Assembly: GCA_036675505.1 (NCBI GenBank) | Contig: JAKFEW010000042.1 | Coordinates: forward strand, 122,983-186,982 | Source: JAKFEW01 sp036675505 | GTDB taxonomy: Bacteria > Cyanobacteriota > Sericytochromatia > S15B-MN24 > JAQBPE01 | Reading direction: 5' to 3' | DNA: 64,000 nucleotides | Shown: piece after piece, positions 18,163 through 26,366 of the stretch | How positions within the stretch are numbered: the stretch's first letter is position 1 | Layout of the letters: every line of letters begins with the position of its first letter | Translations under genes and position numbers: made by a program | Notes under the pieces: model-generated | The model's input: the letters and a program-made list of their open reading frames with translations, nothing else | Databases searched by the model: none | Told to the model about the DNA's origin: nothing

Positions 18163-18372
18163 ATGGACCCGAGGAGGTTCGGTCTCGAATTCCGCTCGTC
18201 GATGCCGGCGCTCATCGCGGAGCCGGTAGCGCCTGGGCAGCTCGTCTACGACGAGGGCGTCTTCGTCTGCGTCGCCTGCGGCTTGCCGGGCAGCGAGGTC
18301 AGCCTGCTGCCCGGCGAAGAAACGCCCGAATGCCCGAGCTGCGGCGAGGACGCGCGCTGGGTGAAGACCTGA
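18163..18372 (+). CDS. small zinc-ribbon protein
   Basis: 69 residues. ATG 18163 is preceded by GGAGGTG at six-base spacing; upstream in-frame codons lack such a site. The C-terminal half has two CxxC knuckles (CVACG and CPSCG) about 24 residues apart, a zinc-ribbon arrangement. No other domain is present. Function unknown. Its stop is one base from the stop of the convergent hydrolase-like gene. Confidence 0.65.
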   Translation: MDPRRFGLEFRSSMPALIAEPVAPGQLVYDEGVFVCVACGLPGSEVSLLPGEETPECPSCGEDARWVKT

Positions 18373-18373
18373 T

Positions 18374-19042
18374 TCAGCCCTGGACCTGGCCGACACCGAG
18401 CTGCCGATCGAGCCAGGTGGTGAGCTCCGCCTCCACCTCGGCCGCGCAGGTGGCGAGGTCATGGTCCGCATCCGGGAAGTAAACGATGCGCTTCGGCTCG
18501 GCGGCCTTCGCGATCAAGTCGCGCGAGGCTTGCGTGGGCGCGACCCGATCGCCCGTGCCATGCAGGATCAACAGCGGGCGGTCGAGCCCCGCCGCGGCCT
18601 TGGCAGGCACCGCCCGCGGCGCGAGCAGCGCGACGGCTGCGACCGTGTCGAAGCGGCGCGCCACTTCGAGCGCGCCGACGGCGCCGAGGCCCCAGCCGAC
18701 CGGGACGATGCGCGAGACCTCGAGCCGCTGGAGCAGGTACGCCGCCACCAGGGCGTCCAGGCCGTCCTGGATCGGGTCTGCGGCCAGGCGGTACTGCACC
18801 CGCAGCGAGCCGACGCCCTGCGCCTGGAAGGCCACGGCGAGGCGGTCGTAGAGACCGTTCGCAGGCGAGTCGAAGCCGCCTACGGCGTCGCCCAGCCACA
18901 GGATTGCGCTGCCACCTTTGGCGCCTTCATACCAGCGGCTCTCGACGATGCCGTTGCTGGTGTCCAACACCGCAGGGCGGAAGGCGCCGACCTGGTGCAT
19001 CATGGTGACGCCGCGGAGTGAGAGGGTCTGGGCTTCGGACAA
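18374..19042 (-). CDS. alpha/beta-hydrolase fold protein lacking the serine nucleophile
   Basis: 222 residues with a dienelactone-hydrolase-like alpha/beta fold. The acid and histidine positions are readable (Asp165 in HGTGDRVAP, His194 in DADHDLAT), but the nucleophile elbow, normally GxSxG, reads VGWGLGA with Gly118 where serine is expected. The fold is otherwise complete, so it may be a non-enzymatic member or use another chemistry. The gene upstream on the same strand ends 23 bases before it, suggesting an operon of two. Confidence 0.72.
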   Translation of the reverse strand: MSEAQTLSLRGVTMMHQVGAFRPAVLDTSNGIVESRWYEGAKGGSAILWLGDAVGGFDSPANGLYDRLAVAFQAQGVGSLRVQYRLAADPIQDGLDALVAAYLLQRLEVSRIVPVGWGLGAVGALEVARRFDTVAAVALLAPRAVPAKAAAGLDRPLLILHGTGDRVAPTQASRDLIAKAAEPKRIVYFPDADHDLATCAAEVEAELTTWLDRQLGVGQVQG

Positions 19043-19065
19043 CGGGGGGCCTCCGGTGGCGGGTG

Positions 19066-19638
19066 CTAGGCGCCCGTGCCCCGCGCCGCCTCCAGCAGCC
19101 AGGCGATCGCCGCGAACCGGCGCACCGCCTCAGGGTCCCAGGCGCCCTCGAGCGCGTCCCATTCTCCCACCACGAGCCACGGACCGTCCAGCGGCACGTC
19201 CCAGGCCGAGGCGAGCCGCTTCGCGGCCGCCTCGCGCATCCCATGGAGGCCGTCGGCGCTGGTGAAGAGCGGCCGCTCGCGAAGCCGCCAGCGATCCGGC
19301 CCAGCCGGCACGAAGCCGGTGCCCGAGAACCGCGCGGCCAGGGCCGGACGGTCGCGCTGGACGTAGGCTGTGAGCGCAGGACCACGGTCGTCGTTGCCGG
19401 CGTGCAGGAACATTTCGCGCGGCGTTGCGCCCGGCGCCGGCCGTACCTCGAGCTGCAGCGCCGCATCGCCCCGCCGCACCCAGACCAGGCCACAGGCCGT
19501 GGGATCGACCGTGCCGACGCAGGTCAGGCGCGCGTCGGCGACCGGCGCCAGCGGCACCTCGCGCGCGCCGCGCACGCCCTCGAAGAGCGCGAAGGCGGCC
19601 GCCTGGGCGATGGTACGTACATCGGTCCTGTGGCGCAT
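19066..19638 (-). CDS. uncharacterised protein
   Basis: 190 residues from ATG 19638, which has AGGAGGT just upstream. No membrane segment or signal peptide; mixed alpha/beta composition, with a Trp-rich C-terminal part (GPWLVVGEWDALEGAWDPEAVRRF). I do not recognise the family. It has its own promoter candidate at 19686-19714 and precedes the serine-less hydrolase gene. Confidence 0.6.
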   Translation of the reverse strand: MRHRTDVRTIAQAAAFALFEGVRGAREVPLAPVADARLTCVGTVDPTACGLVWVRRGDAALQLEVRPAPGATPREMFLHAGNDDRGPALTAYVQRDRPALAARFSGTGFVPAGPDRWRLRERPLFTSADGLHGMREAAAKRLASAWDVPLDGPWLVVGEWDALEGAWDPEAVRRFAAIAWLLEAARGTGA

Positions 19639-19685
19639 GGGACCTCCTGCCGGAAATCGAACCACGTTATGTAATCCGGGCTATC

Positions 19686-19714
19686 ACAATACATGGTTTC
19701 CCGATCGCCGACAA
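19686..19714 (-). promoter_or_regulatory. sigma70-type promoter for the gene at 19638
   Basis: On the minus strand TTGTCG (19709-19714) is followed after 17 bases by TATTGT (19686-19691). It lies directly behind the terminator of the preceding minus-strand gene and about 48 bases before the ATG. Confidence 0.5.
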
Positions 19715-19716
19715 GG

Positions 19717-19750
19717 AAAAAAATCCGGTGATCCCTCGGGGGATCACCGG
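19717..19750 (-). terminator. intrinsic terminator overlapping a stop codon
   Basis: On the minus strand an 11-bp perfect stem (19725-19735 with 19740-19750) closes a four-base loop and is followed by seven T residues (19723-19717). The TGA stop of the gene at 19744 lies inside the stem, so the ribosome would reach the terminator itself. Confidence 0.88.
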
Positions 19751-20535
19751 CGGCGCGTCTTGCGGCTGTCGCGCACGTAGGTCGCGACGTTCAGGAGATC
19801 GACGTAGGTGTACTGGTGCTCCGTCATGTCTTGCTTGGCCATCAGCGCCTCGACGAGCACCGCAAGCTCGCCGTCGGGGACGTCCCACTCGCGGCCGCGG
19901 TCGAAGTACTTCACGTTGGGCGGGTCCCGGTAGAGCACGAACGTGCCGAGCCCCAAGGTCATCACGAGCTCCGAGCCGCCTTGAGAGCGACCGACCCGCG
20001 TGATCGTGCCGGGATTCTCCTGGTCCGGCCATTGCGGCCCGGCGGCCCGCGTGACCGGCTTGCGCGGCAGCGGCTTGGGCGCCGCGGCCTGGCCCTGGGC
20101 GGCCGAAGCGCGCTTGAGGCGGCCGGAGCGAGCCTGCAGCTCGAAGGAGGCCACGTTCAGCAGATCGACGTAACTCAAAGCGAATTCGCCCGGGTTGCGT
20201 TTTTCCATCAAACAGCCGAACAGGTGGCGCAGCTCGACGGTGGGGATTTCGGCGACGTTGCCATGGCGGAAGTAGCAGATCGTGGGCGTCTCGCGATCCA
20301 CGAGGAACGATCCGAGCCCGAGCGACATGATCAGCTCCCGGCCATCCGGCGCGCGGCCGACATGGGTGATCGTCGCGGGGTTCATCTGGTCCGGATCGAC
20401 GGCACGGCCGCCGCCGACCGGCGGCAGGACCGCCGGCCCACGCGGCGGGCGGCGGCGTGGCTCGGCCGCCTGAGGCGCCTGGCCTCCGCTGCCGAAGATG
20501 CCCTTCACGAAGTCGAACAGGTTGTTCTTGGCCAT
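19744..20535 (-). CDS. uncharacterised protein with two tandem copies of a ~90-residue domain
   Basis: 263 residues from ATG 20535. A short N-terminal helix (KNNLFDFVKGIFG) and a Pro/Arg linker precede copy one (about 48-136) and copy two (about 169-257). Both share NPxTIT.VGR, EL(I/V)M(S/T)LGLG(S/T)F, a Tyr-Phe-Arg/Asp turn, and end with YVDLLNVA. The copies differ enough to be an old duplication. Predicted beta-rich core and closing helix; no family that I recognise. GGAGG lies 14 bases before the ATG, rather far. The transcript ends in a strong terminator overlapping the stop. Confidence 0.68.
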   Translation of the reverse strand: MAKNNLFDFVKGIFGSGGQAPQAAEPRRRPPRGPAVLPPVGGGRAVDPDQMNPATITHVGRAPDGRELIMSLGLGSFLVDRETPTICYFRHGNVAEIPTVELRHLFGCLMEKRNPGEFALSYVDLLNVASFELQARSGRLKRASAAQGQAAAPKPLPRKPVTRAAGPQWPDQENPGTITRVGRSQGGSELVMTLGLGTFVLYRDPPNVKYFDRGREWDVPDGELAVLVEALMAKQDMTEHQYTYVDLLNVATYVRDSRKTRRR

Positions 20536-20619
20536 CGGGCCCGTGTGCCTCCGGGGGCCTGCGGCCACCTTTATGGCTTATACCCGCACCGCGGCTGGAC
20601 CGGTTAACCAAAACTTAAT

Positions 20620-20648
20620 TTGCCTGGTCGAGGAAGCGTACGTAAAAT
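20620..20648 (+). promoter_or_regulatory. sigma70-type promoter for a candidate small RNA
   Basis: TTGCCT (20620-20625), a 17-base spacer, and TAAAAT (20643-20648, five of six consensus). No coding start follows within reach; transcription would begin near 20655, directly before the hairpin region that ends in nine T residues. Confidence 0.55.
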
Positions 20649-20654
20649 AATGTC

Positions 20655-20721
20655 ATACCTAACCGGGAAGCTTGACTAGCGCAAATTTGCCGTCAGCTAT
20701 CCACTGGTTAGGTTTTTTTTT
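20655..20721 (+). ncRNA. candidate small structured RNA with its own terminator
   Basis: About 67 bases between a promoter-like element and a run of nine T (20713-20721). ACCTAACC at 20657-20664 pairs with GGTTAGGT at 20706-20713, enclosing a smaller palindrome GCAAATTTGC (20681-20690) and a TGAC/GTCA pairing. It could be a free small RNA or an attenuated leader for the membrane-protein gene at 20862. It matches no riboswitch consensus that I can recall. Confidence 0.45.
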
Positions 20722-20733
20722 GGCCATTTTTTC

Positions 20734-20766
20734 ATCGCCCCGACCGCTCGCCGCGGTCGGGGCGAT
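20734..20766. repeat. strong 13-bp hairpin upstream of the 20862 gene
   Basis: A perfect 13-bp inverted repeat (20734-20746 with 20754-20766) around a seven-base loop. No T run follows on either strand, so it is not a classical terminator. It lies 95 bases before the next start and may act in the leader of that gene. Confidence 0.6.
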
Positions 20767-20861
20767 CCCGTCATGCCTGGTCGGGGCTGCCATGCGGGCG
20801 TTTACGCGGCCGGCGGCGGGCGCCTATAACTGGTGAAGTGGGGGGAACTGGGAGGGACGCC

Positions 20862-21593
20862 ATGCGGGCACCACCGCCGCTGCCTGGGCTGCCGATTGGA
20901 CGGGGTGAAGTCTGGCGCCAGCCGGCCGCCCGCACGCTGCTGCTGGCGCTCGCCGCCTTCGGCCTCTTGCCGCTCGCCGGGCTCGCCACGGTCGCTGCGG
21001 GGGTTGTTTCGCCGGCGAACTACGTCGCCGGCGCCGTGCTGCCCGCGATCGCCCTGGTGACAGGCGGCTTCGCGATCGCCGCCTTCCGCCAGCACCACCT
21101 GCTCGTGCGCGCCGCGGTCGGGATGACCGCGGGTTGGCTGGGGGTGCTGTCCTACGACGCGCTGATCGCGCTGTTGCAAGCGATCGGACCCGGCCATGGC
21201 CCGGCGCTGGTGTGGGCCGGCGTCGAGCTGCCGCCCGGCACCCACGCGCTCGACGTCTTGCTGCCCACCTACGCGCACCACTGGCTCGCCACGGGCGCGC
21301 TCTGGGGCATGACCTACGCGCTCGTCGCCGGCAAGGCGCATTGGGGCTGGGGCCTGGTTTACGGCGCGGCCCTCTGGGTGACGGTCCTCGCCATGGCCCT
21401 CGTGCTGCCCCTCGGCTCGGCGGTGATCGCGGCGCTCGATTTCGGTCGCGCGGCCCTGCTCCTGGCCGGGCACCTCACGTTCGGCGCGGTGCTGGGCGCT
21501 GCGAACATGGTGCTGCAGCCGCTCCCGCCGCTGAACGCCAAGATCGTGTTCCTGCGCGATTACGCCGCCGAGCGCGATCGGCTGCGGCGCTAG
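20862..21593 (+). CDS. membrane protein, paralogue of the gene at 17224
   Basis: 243 residues from ATG 20862 (GGGAGGGA six bases upstream). Six or seven membrane helices. The segment HHWLATGALWGMTYALVAGK and the C-terminal NAKIVFLRDY match the corresponding parts of the 243-residue protein at 17224-17955, on the opposite strand. No recognised family. It ends two bases before the stop of the convergent adenosyltransferase gene. Confidence 0.7.
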   Translation: MRAPPPLPGLPIGRGEVWRQPAARTLLLALAAFGLLPLAGLATVAAGVVSPANYVAGAVLPAIALVTGGFAIAAFRQHHLLVRAAVGMTAGWLGVLSYDALIALLQAIGPGHGPALVWAGVELPPGTHALDVLLPTYAHHWLATGALWGMTYALVAGKAHWGWGLVYGAALWVTVLAMALVLPLGSAVIAALDFGRAALLLAGHLTFGAVLGAANMVLQPLPPLNAKIVFLRDYAAERDRLRR

Positions 21594-21595
21594 CG

Positions 21596-22144
21596 CTAGA
21601 TCTCGAGGCTCGGCTCAGGGCTGCCCAGCTGGTGGCTCACGTAGCGTGCGAGGACGAACAGGTAGTCGGAGAGACGGTTCACGTACACCACGATCAGCGG
21701 ATCGAGCGGCTCCTCGCGCCCCACCGCGACGATCAGGCGCTCGCCCCGCCGCGCCACCGTGCGCGCGACGTGGAGCGCCGCGCCCGCCGGGTGCCCGCCT
21801 GGCAGCACGAAGGTCGTGAGCGGCGGCAACCCTGCCTCCATCGCGTCGATCGCGGCCTCGAGCCGCGTGACGTCGGCCTCGTCGATGCGCCAGGCGGGCG
21901 GCTGATCGCCGACCGTGGCGAGCTGCGCGCCGAGGCAGAAGAGGTCGCGCTGGGACTGCCGCACCTGGGTCACGGCGGCGTCGAGGCCGGCCTCGGCCGG
22001 CAGCAGCGCCAGGGCCAGGCCCAGGTGGGCGTTGAGCTCATCGAGCGTGCCGTAAGCCTCCAGGCGCGGGGCGTCCTTGGGCACGCGTCCGCCACGGTAG
22101 AGCGAGGTCTCGCCCTTGTCGCCGGTCTTGGTGTAGATGCGCAT
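21596..22144 (-). CDS. pduO: ATP:cob(I)alamin adenosyltransferase, PduO type
   Basis: 182 residues. TGDKGETSL near the N-terminus binds ATP, and the VARRGER stretch matches the conserved RRAER-like helix of the family. The enzyme transfers the adenosyl group of ATP to reduced cobalamin, giving coenzyme B12. GAGGAGT precedes the ATG. It follows the reductase-like gene by ten bases; that neighbour might supply electrons for corrinoid reduction, which is inference. Confidence 0.92.
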   Translation of the reverse strand: MRIYTKTGDKGETSLYRGGRVPKDAPRLEAYGTLDELNAHLGLALALLPAEAGLDAAVTQVRQSQRDLFCLGAQLATVGDQPPAWRIDEADVTRLEAAIDAMEAGLPPLTTFVLPGGHPAGAALHVARTVARRGERLIVAVGREEPLDPLIVVYVNRLSDYLFVLARYVSHQLGSPEPSLEI

Positions 22145-22154
22145 CTCGGACTCC

Positions 22155-22865
22155 TCAATAGTTCAGGAAGACGGCCTCGGTGCCCACGCCGTGGCGAGCC
22201 AGCGCCGCCTTCACGCCCTCGACCATCGCCGGCATGCCGCAGACGAAGGCCGCGGTGTTGGCAGGGTCCACCGGGTGGGCCGCCAGCGCCTCTTGCACGT
22301 ATCCCTCGGCGAAGCCCGCGTCGCCGCGCGCCTCCTCCTGGCTGAGCACCCGCACGACCGAAATGCCCTCGGCCCGCCAGGCCTCGGCCTCTTCCCGGTA
22401 GGCGAGGTGGGCGCGCGTGCGTCCGCCCTGGAAGAGCGTGACGCCCGCATATTCGGCCCGGTGCGCGGCGAGCCACCAGATCAGCGAGCGGATCGGCGAG
22501 ATGCCCGAGCCGACGGCGAAGAGCAGCACGTCCTTGCCGGCATGATCCTGCACCGGGAAGCCGCGGCCCTGGGCGAGCGACATCTCGACCCGATCGCCGG
22601 GGGCCAGCGCGAGCAGCGCCCCGACAACATCGCCCGGGCCACCTTTCACGAGAAGGTCGAGCATCGGTGAGCCTGGCCGCGAGGCGAGCGCGAACAAGGC
22701 TGGCGGGCTGTCAGGCTCACCCACCCGAACGGCCACGTACTGGCCAGGGCGGGTGAAGCTCGCGGCCACGCCGGGGTCGTCCGGCTCGAAGGTGAGGCCG
22801 ACGAGGTCGACGGCCTCGGCCCAACGGCGGCGCAACGTGACGGGATACAGCGTCTGGAGGCTCAT
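22155..22865 (-). CDS. ferredoxin-NADP reductase-like flavoprotein
   Basis: 236 residues. The N-terminal barrel has RPGQYVAVRV and FALASRPG, the positions of the FAD-binding RxYS region though with Phe-Ala for Tyr-Ser. The second domain has AVGSGISPIRSL, the nucleotide loop, and CGMPAMVEGV. No 2Fe-2S motif. It would pass electrons between NAD(P)H and a partner protein. It shares a transcript with the cobalamin adenosyltransferase, so a role in cobalamin reduction is conceivable but unproven. Confidence 0.78.
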   Translation of the reverse strand: MSLQTLYPVTLRRRWAEAVDLVGLTFEPDDPGVAASFTRPGQYVAVRVGEPDSPPALFALASRPGSPMLDLLVKGGPGDVVGALLALAPGDRVEMSLAQGRGFPVQDHAGKDVLLFAVGSGISPIRSLIWWLAAHRAEYAGVTLFQGGRTRAHLAYREEAEAWRAEGISVVRVLSQEEARGDAGFAEGYVQEALAAHPVDPANTAAFVCGMPAMVEGVKAALARHGVGTEAVFLNY

Positions 22866-22899
22866 GGGCCGTTCAAGGTACTCCGCGCCCGCGGAGGCG

Positions 22900-23742
22900 T
22901 CAAGGCCGCCGTTCCTTTCGCCACACCCCAGGGCTGACGCCGGCGGCGCGCGCGAAGGTGTCCGCGAAGTGGGCCGGGGTCGCGAAGCCCACCGCTTCCC
23001 CCACGAACGCGATCGGCAGCCCGGTTGTCTCGAGCAGCTCGCGCGCCGCGCGCAGGCGCACCTCGATCAAGAACCGCCGCGGCGACGTGCCGACCGCCGC
23101 CTTGAAGCAGCGCTCGAAGTGCCGGGGGCTCATCGCGAGGTCGGCCGCCAGGCCTTCCACCGTGAGCGGCGTGGCGTAGTCGCGCAGGATCCGATCCACC
23201 GCCTGCAGCACGCGACGCGTCCGCTCGTCGTCGGCCGCGTCGACCGGCCTGGGGCCCGCCAGCGCGCGCGCCAGATACAGCGCCAGCGCCTCGCGGCCGA
23301 TCGTGAGCAGTCGCGCCGTCTCAGGCCCCGGCCGGTCGACCTCCTCGGCGAGCGCGCGGGCCATCAGCCACGCGCCGGGTGCCCGCACGACGGCGGGCGA
23401 GGTGAGCGGCACGGGCCAACCCGCAGGCGCGTCCAGCGCCAGGAACTCGAGTTCGCCGTCGAGGTAGGTGAAGCCGTGGGCGACGTCCGCAGGCAGGATC
23501 ACGGCCTGCTCGGGCCCGAGCACATGCTCCTGCGCCGTGGCCGGGATCGAGACGCGCATGCGACCCACCAGCGGCAGTACCACCTGCACGAAGGCGTGCG
23601 TGTGGGCGGCCGCCGAGAACCCCGCGTAGGCCCCGTGCCAGAGCGCGAACGGCGGCTCCTCGACCCCGCGGTGGAAGCGGGGCCGGGCGCGGATGTATGA
23701 GGCCCGCTCGAACGAGCCGGCACCTTCGCTCTTCAGGCGCAA
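22900..23742 (-). CDS. AraC-family transcriptional regulator
   Basis: About 280 residues. An N-terminal cupin-like ligand domain (AHTHAFVQVVLPLVGR, ILPADVAHGF) is followed by the double helix-turn-helix of the AraC family (MSPRHFERCFKAAVGTSPRRF, VGFATPAHFADTFARAAGVSP). There is no in-frame ATG early on: the likely start is TTG 23742, overlapping the gcvPB stop, or CTG 23736. Coupling to gcvPB is thus likely. Ligand unknown. Confidence 0.78.
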   Translation of the reverse strand: MRLKSEGAGSFERASYIRARPRFHRGVEEPPFALWHGAYAGFSAAAHTHAFVQVVLPLVGRMRVSIPATAQEHVLGPEQAVILPADVAHGFTYLDGELEFLALDAPAGWPVPLTSPAVVRAPGAWLMARALAEEVDRPGPETARLLTIGREALALYLARALAGPRPVDAADDERTRRVLQAVDRILRDYATPLTVEGLAADLAMSPRHFERCFKAAVGTSPRRFLIEVRLRAARELLETTGLPIAFVGEAVGFATPAHFADTFARAAGVSPGVWRKERRP

Positions 23743-25241
23743 CCACCGGGCCGGGCCGCGACCTCGGCGGGGTCCACCGCGGCCGCGCCGTCGGGTGACC
23801 ACCGGAAGTTCGGCTTGCGGGCGGCGGTGGTTTCGTCGATCCGGCCCACAGGCGCGAAGTGGGGCGCGCTGGTCACGAGCGCAGGCTCCGACGCGACCTC
23901 GGCGGCGATCGCCTTCATCGCCGCCACGAAGGCGTCGAGCGTTTCCTTGCTCTCGGTCTCGGTCGGCTCGATCATGATCGCCTCGGGCACCACGAGCGGG
24001 AAGTAGATGGTGGGCGGGTGGTAGCCGTAGTCGATCAGGCGTTTGGCGATGGCGAGCGTATTCGCACCGGCCTTCTTCTGCCACTCGCCGGACAGCACGA
24101 ACTCATGCATGCAGACCTGGTTGTAAGGCAGCTTGTAGGTGTCCATCAGCTTCACGCGCAGGTAGTTCGCGTTCAACACGGCATCCTCGCTGGCCTGGCG
24201 CAGGCCGTCGCCACCCATCGTGAGGATGTAGGTCAACGCGCGCACGAGCATGCCGAAGTTGCCGTAGTAGGCCTTCACGCGGCCGATCGAGCGCGGCCGA
24301 TCGAACGACAACGTGTAGCGCCCGCCGTCCTGCTCGACCATCGGCGTGGGCAGGTAGGGCTCGAGCGCCTTCGAGACGCCCACCGGGCCCGAACCCGGGC
24401 CGCCGCCGCCGTGCGGCGTGGTCATGGTCTTGTGGAGGTTCAGGTGGACGACGTCGAAGCCCATGTCGCCGGGCCGCACCAGGCCCATGATCGCGTTGAA
24501 GTTCGCCCCGTCGTAATAGAGCAGGCCACCCGCCTCGTGCACCGTGCGCGCGAGGTCGCGGATCTGTTCTTCGAAGAGCCCGAGCGTGTTCGGGTTGGTC
24601 AGCATGATGCCGGCCGTGCGCTCGGAGACCGCGCCACGCAACGCTTCGAGGTCTACCTGACCGCGTTCGTTCGAGGGCACTGTGATGACCTTGTAGCCGG
24701 CCAGGGCCGCCGTCGCGGGGTTCGTGCCATGGGCCGAGTCCGGCACGATGATTTCGGTGCGCGCCTTGTCGCCCCGGTCTTCATGGTAGGCCTTGATCAT
24801 CAGGATGCCGGTCAGCTCGCCATGGGCGCCCGCGGCAGGCTGCAGGGTCACGCGCGCCATGCCGGTCAGCTCGGCCAGGTGCCGCTCGAGCTCCCACATG
24901 AGCGCCAGCGCGCCCTGGACGGTGCGCTCGCTCTGATAGGGATGCAGGCTCGCGAAGCCCGGCAGGCGCGCGATCAGCTCGTTCACCTTCGGGTTGTACT
25001 TCATCGTGCAAGAGCCGAGCGGGTAGAAGCCGCTGTCGATCGCGTAGTTCTTGCGCGAGATGCGCGTGAAGTGGCGCACCACCTCGGGCTCGCTCAGCTC
25101 GGGCAGCGCAAGCGCCCGCTCCCGACGCAGGTGCGCCGGAATGCTGTCTCGCCAGCCGTTGTCGGCCACGCCGGCGGCGGGCACGCGCATGCCGACCCGG
25201 CCGGGGCGGCTCTTCTCGAACAAGGTCTTCTCGACGGGCAT
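23733..25241 (-). CDS. gcvPB: glycine dehydrogenase (decarboxylating) subunit 2
   Basis: 502 residues, the usual size of GcvPB. The pyridoxal phosphate lysine is in LNLHKTMTTPHGGGGPGSG; other family marks are FYPLGSCTMKYNP and DSAHGTNPATA. With GcvPA it forms the P protein of the glycine cleavage system, decarboxylating glycine and passing the aminomethyl group to lipoyl-GcvH. GcvPA, GcvT and GcvH are not adjacent. AGGAGA precedes the ATG. The AraC regulator gene overlaps its stop. Confidence 0.95.
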   Translation of the reverse strand: MPVEKTLFEKSRPGRVGMRVPAAGVADNGWRDSIPAHLRRERALALPELSEPEVVRHFTRISRKNYAIDSGFYPLGSCTMKYNPKVNELIARLPGFASLHPYQSERTVQGALALMWELERHLAELTGMARVTLQPAAGAHGELTGILMIKAYHEDRGDKARTEIIVPDSAHGTNPATAALAGYKVITVPSNERGQVDLEALRGAVSERTAGIMLTNPNTLGLFEEQIRDLARTVHEAGGLLYYDGANFNAIMGLVRPGDMGFDVVHLNLHKTMTTPHGGGGPGSGPVGVSKALEPYLPTPMVEQDGGRYTLSFDRPRSIGRVKAYYGNFGMLVRALTYILTMGGDGLRQASEDAVLNANYLRVKLMDTYKLPYNQVCMHEFVLSGEWQKKAGANTLAIAKRLIDYGYHPPTIYFPLVVPEAIMIEPTETESKETLDAFVAAMKAIAAEVASEPALVTSAPHFAPVGRIDETTAARKPNFRWSPDGAAAVDPAEVAARPGGCA

Positions 25242-25309
25242 CGCGGTCTCCTGGCAGGCCCCGGGCGGGCCCGGAACGCGGCTATGTTAACAGGGGAGCG
25301 AAGGGCCGT

Positions 25310-26365
25310 CTAGGCGATCGACCCACCGCACGAGCTGCCTGCGCCGGCGGTGCAGCCGAAGCAGTGCCGGCCGGTCGCGACCCGGCGGCCGGCCAGCGCC
25401 GCGGGGTCGAAGTCGAAGACCGTCATGGGGCTGCCCGTGGCATCGCGCAGCGGCAGGTCGAGCATCTGGTTGAAGTCGCAATCGTAGAGCTTGCCGTCCC
25501 AGCCCACGCTGAGCGTGTTGCGGCACATGAGGCCCGCGACCGTCGCCGGATTGAAGCCCTCGACCAGCGTATTCATATAGGCCGCCAGGTTGCCGGACGT
25601 CTCGAGCCACTCGAGAAACCGCGCGATCGGCATGTTCGCGAGCGTGATGAGGCGATCGAAGAAAACGCCATGCGCGGCCGCGAGGTCGCCTTTCCACTCG
25701 CGCTCGAGCGCCGCCTGGGAGCCCGGCAGGTAAGCGCCGGCCGGGTTCGAGACGAGCGTCAGGCGGCGTCCGGGGTCGCCCTGGCCATAGCCCACGGCGT
25801 TGAGCGCGCGCAGCGCGGCGATCGATCGCTCATAGGTGCCGTCGCCACGCTGCGCATCGGTGTTGCGCTTGCGGTGGTGGGGCAGCGAGCACACCACCTC
25901 GACCTGGTGCTCGGCGAGGAACGCCGGCAAATCATCGTAGCCGGGCTGCAACAAGATCGTGAGGTTGCAGCGGTCCATCACGTGCTTGCCGCGCGTCCGC
26001 GCGCCGGCCACCAGCTCGCGGAAGTACGGGCTCATCTCGGGTGCGCCGCCCGTCAGGTCGACCGTATGGGCCGTCGTGCGGTCGAGCGCGGCGAGGCACG
26101 CCTCGGCCGTTGCGCGGCTCATGGTCTCGCTGCGGTCGGGCCCGGCGTCCACGTGGCAGTGGCGGCAGGTCATGTTGCAGACCTTGCCGACGTTGATCTG
26201 GAAGACCTCTAGCAGGGCTGGTCGCAAAGGGCCATGGCCCGCCGCCGCGACCGCCGCGTCGAAGTCGCCGTTCGCGAGCGCGAGGCCATCGAGCAACGCA
26301 CGCTGCACCGTCGGGTCGGCGAGCGGCGCGCCCCGCCGCCGCAGGCTGGTGGTGGCCTGCGTCAT
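25310..26365 (-). CDS. arsS: arsenosugar biosynthesis radical SAM protein ArsS
   Basis: 351 residues. CNMTCRHC holds the CxxxCxxC cysteines that bind the radical-SAM 4Fe-4S cluster. The C-terminal part has LSVGWDGKLYDCDFNQML and ends with the Cys-rich CFGCTAGAGSSCGG typical of ArsS. ArsS adds the 5'-deoxyadenosyl group of SAM to dimethylarsenite in arsenosugar synthesis. Start at 26365, one base after the stop of its partner gene (TGAGATG), so the two are coupled. Confidence 0.93.
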   Translation of the reverse strand: MTQATTSLRRRGAPLADPTVQRALLDGLALANGDFDAAVAAAGHGPLRPALLEVFQINVGKVCNMTCRHCHVDAGPDRSETMSRATAEACLAALDRTTAHTVDLTGGAPEMSPYFRELVAGARTRGKHVMDRCNLTILLQPGYDDLPAFLAEHQVEVVCSLPHHRKRNTDAQRGDGTYERSIAALRALNAVGYGQGDPGRRLTLVSNPAGAYLPGSQAALEREWKGDLAAAHGVFFDRLITLANMPIARFLEWLETSGNLAAYMNTLVEGFNPATVAGLMCRNTLSVGWDGKLYDCDFNQMLDLPLRDATGSPMTVFDFDPAALAGRRVATGRHCFGCTAGAGSSCGGSIA

Positions 26366-26366
26366 C

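Noticed and set aside
19645..19680. T-loop-like GGTTCGATT on the minus strand suggesting a tRNA
   Set aside because: No matching acceptor, D or anticodon stems can be formed at proper spacing.
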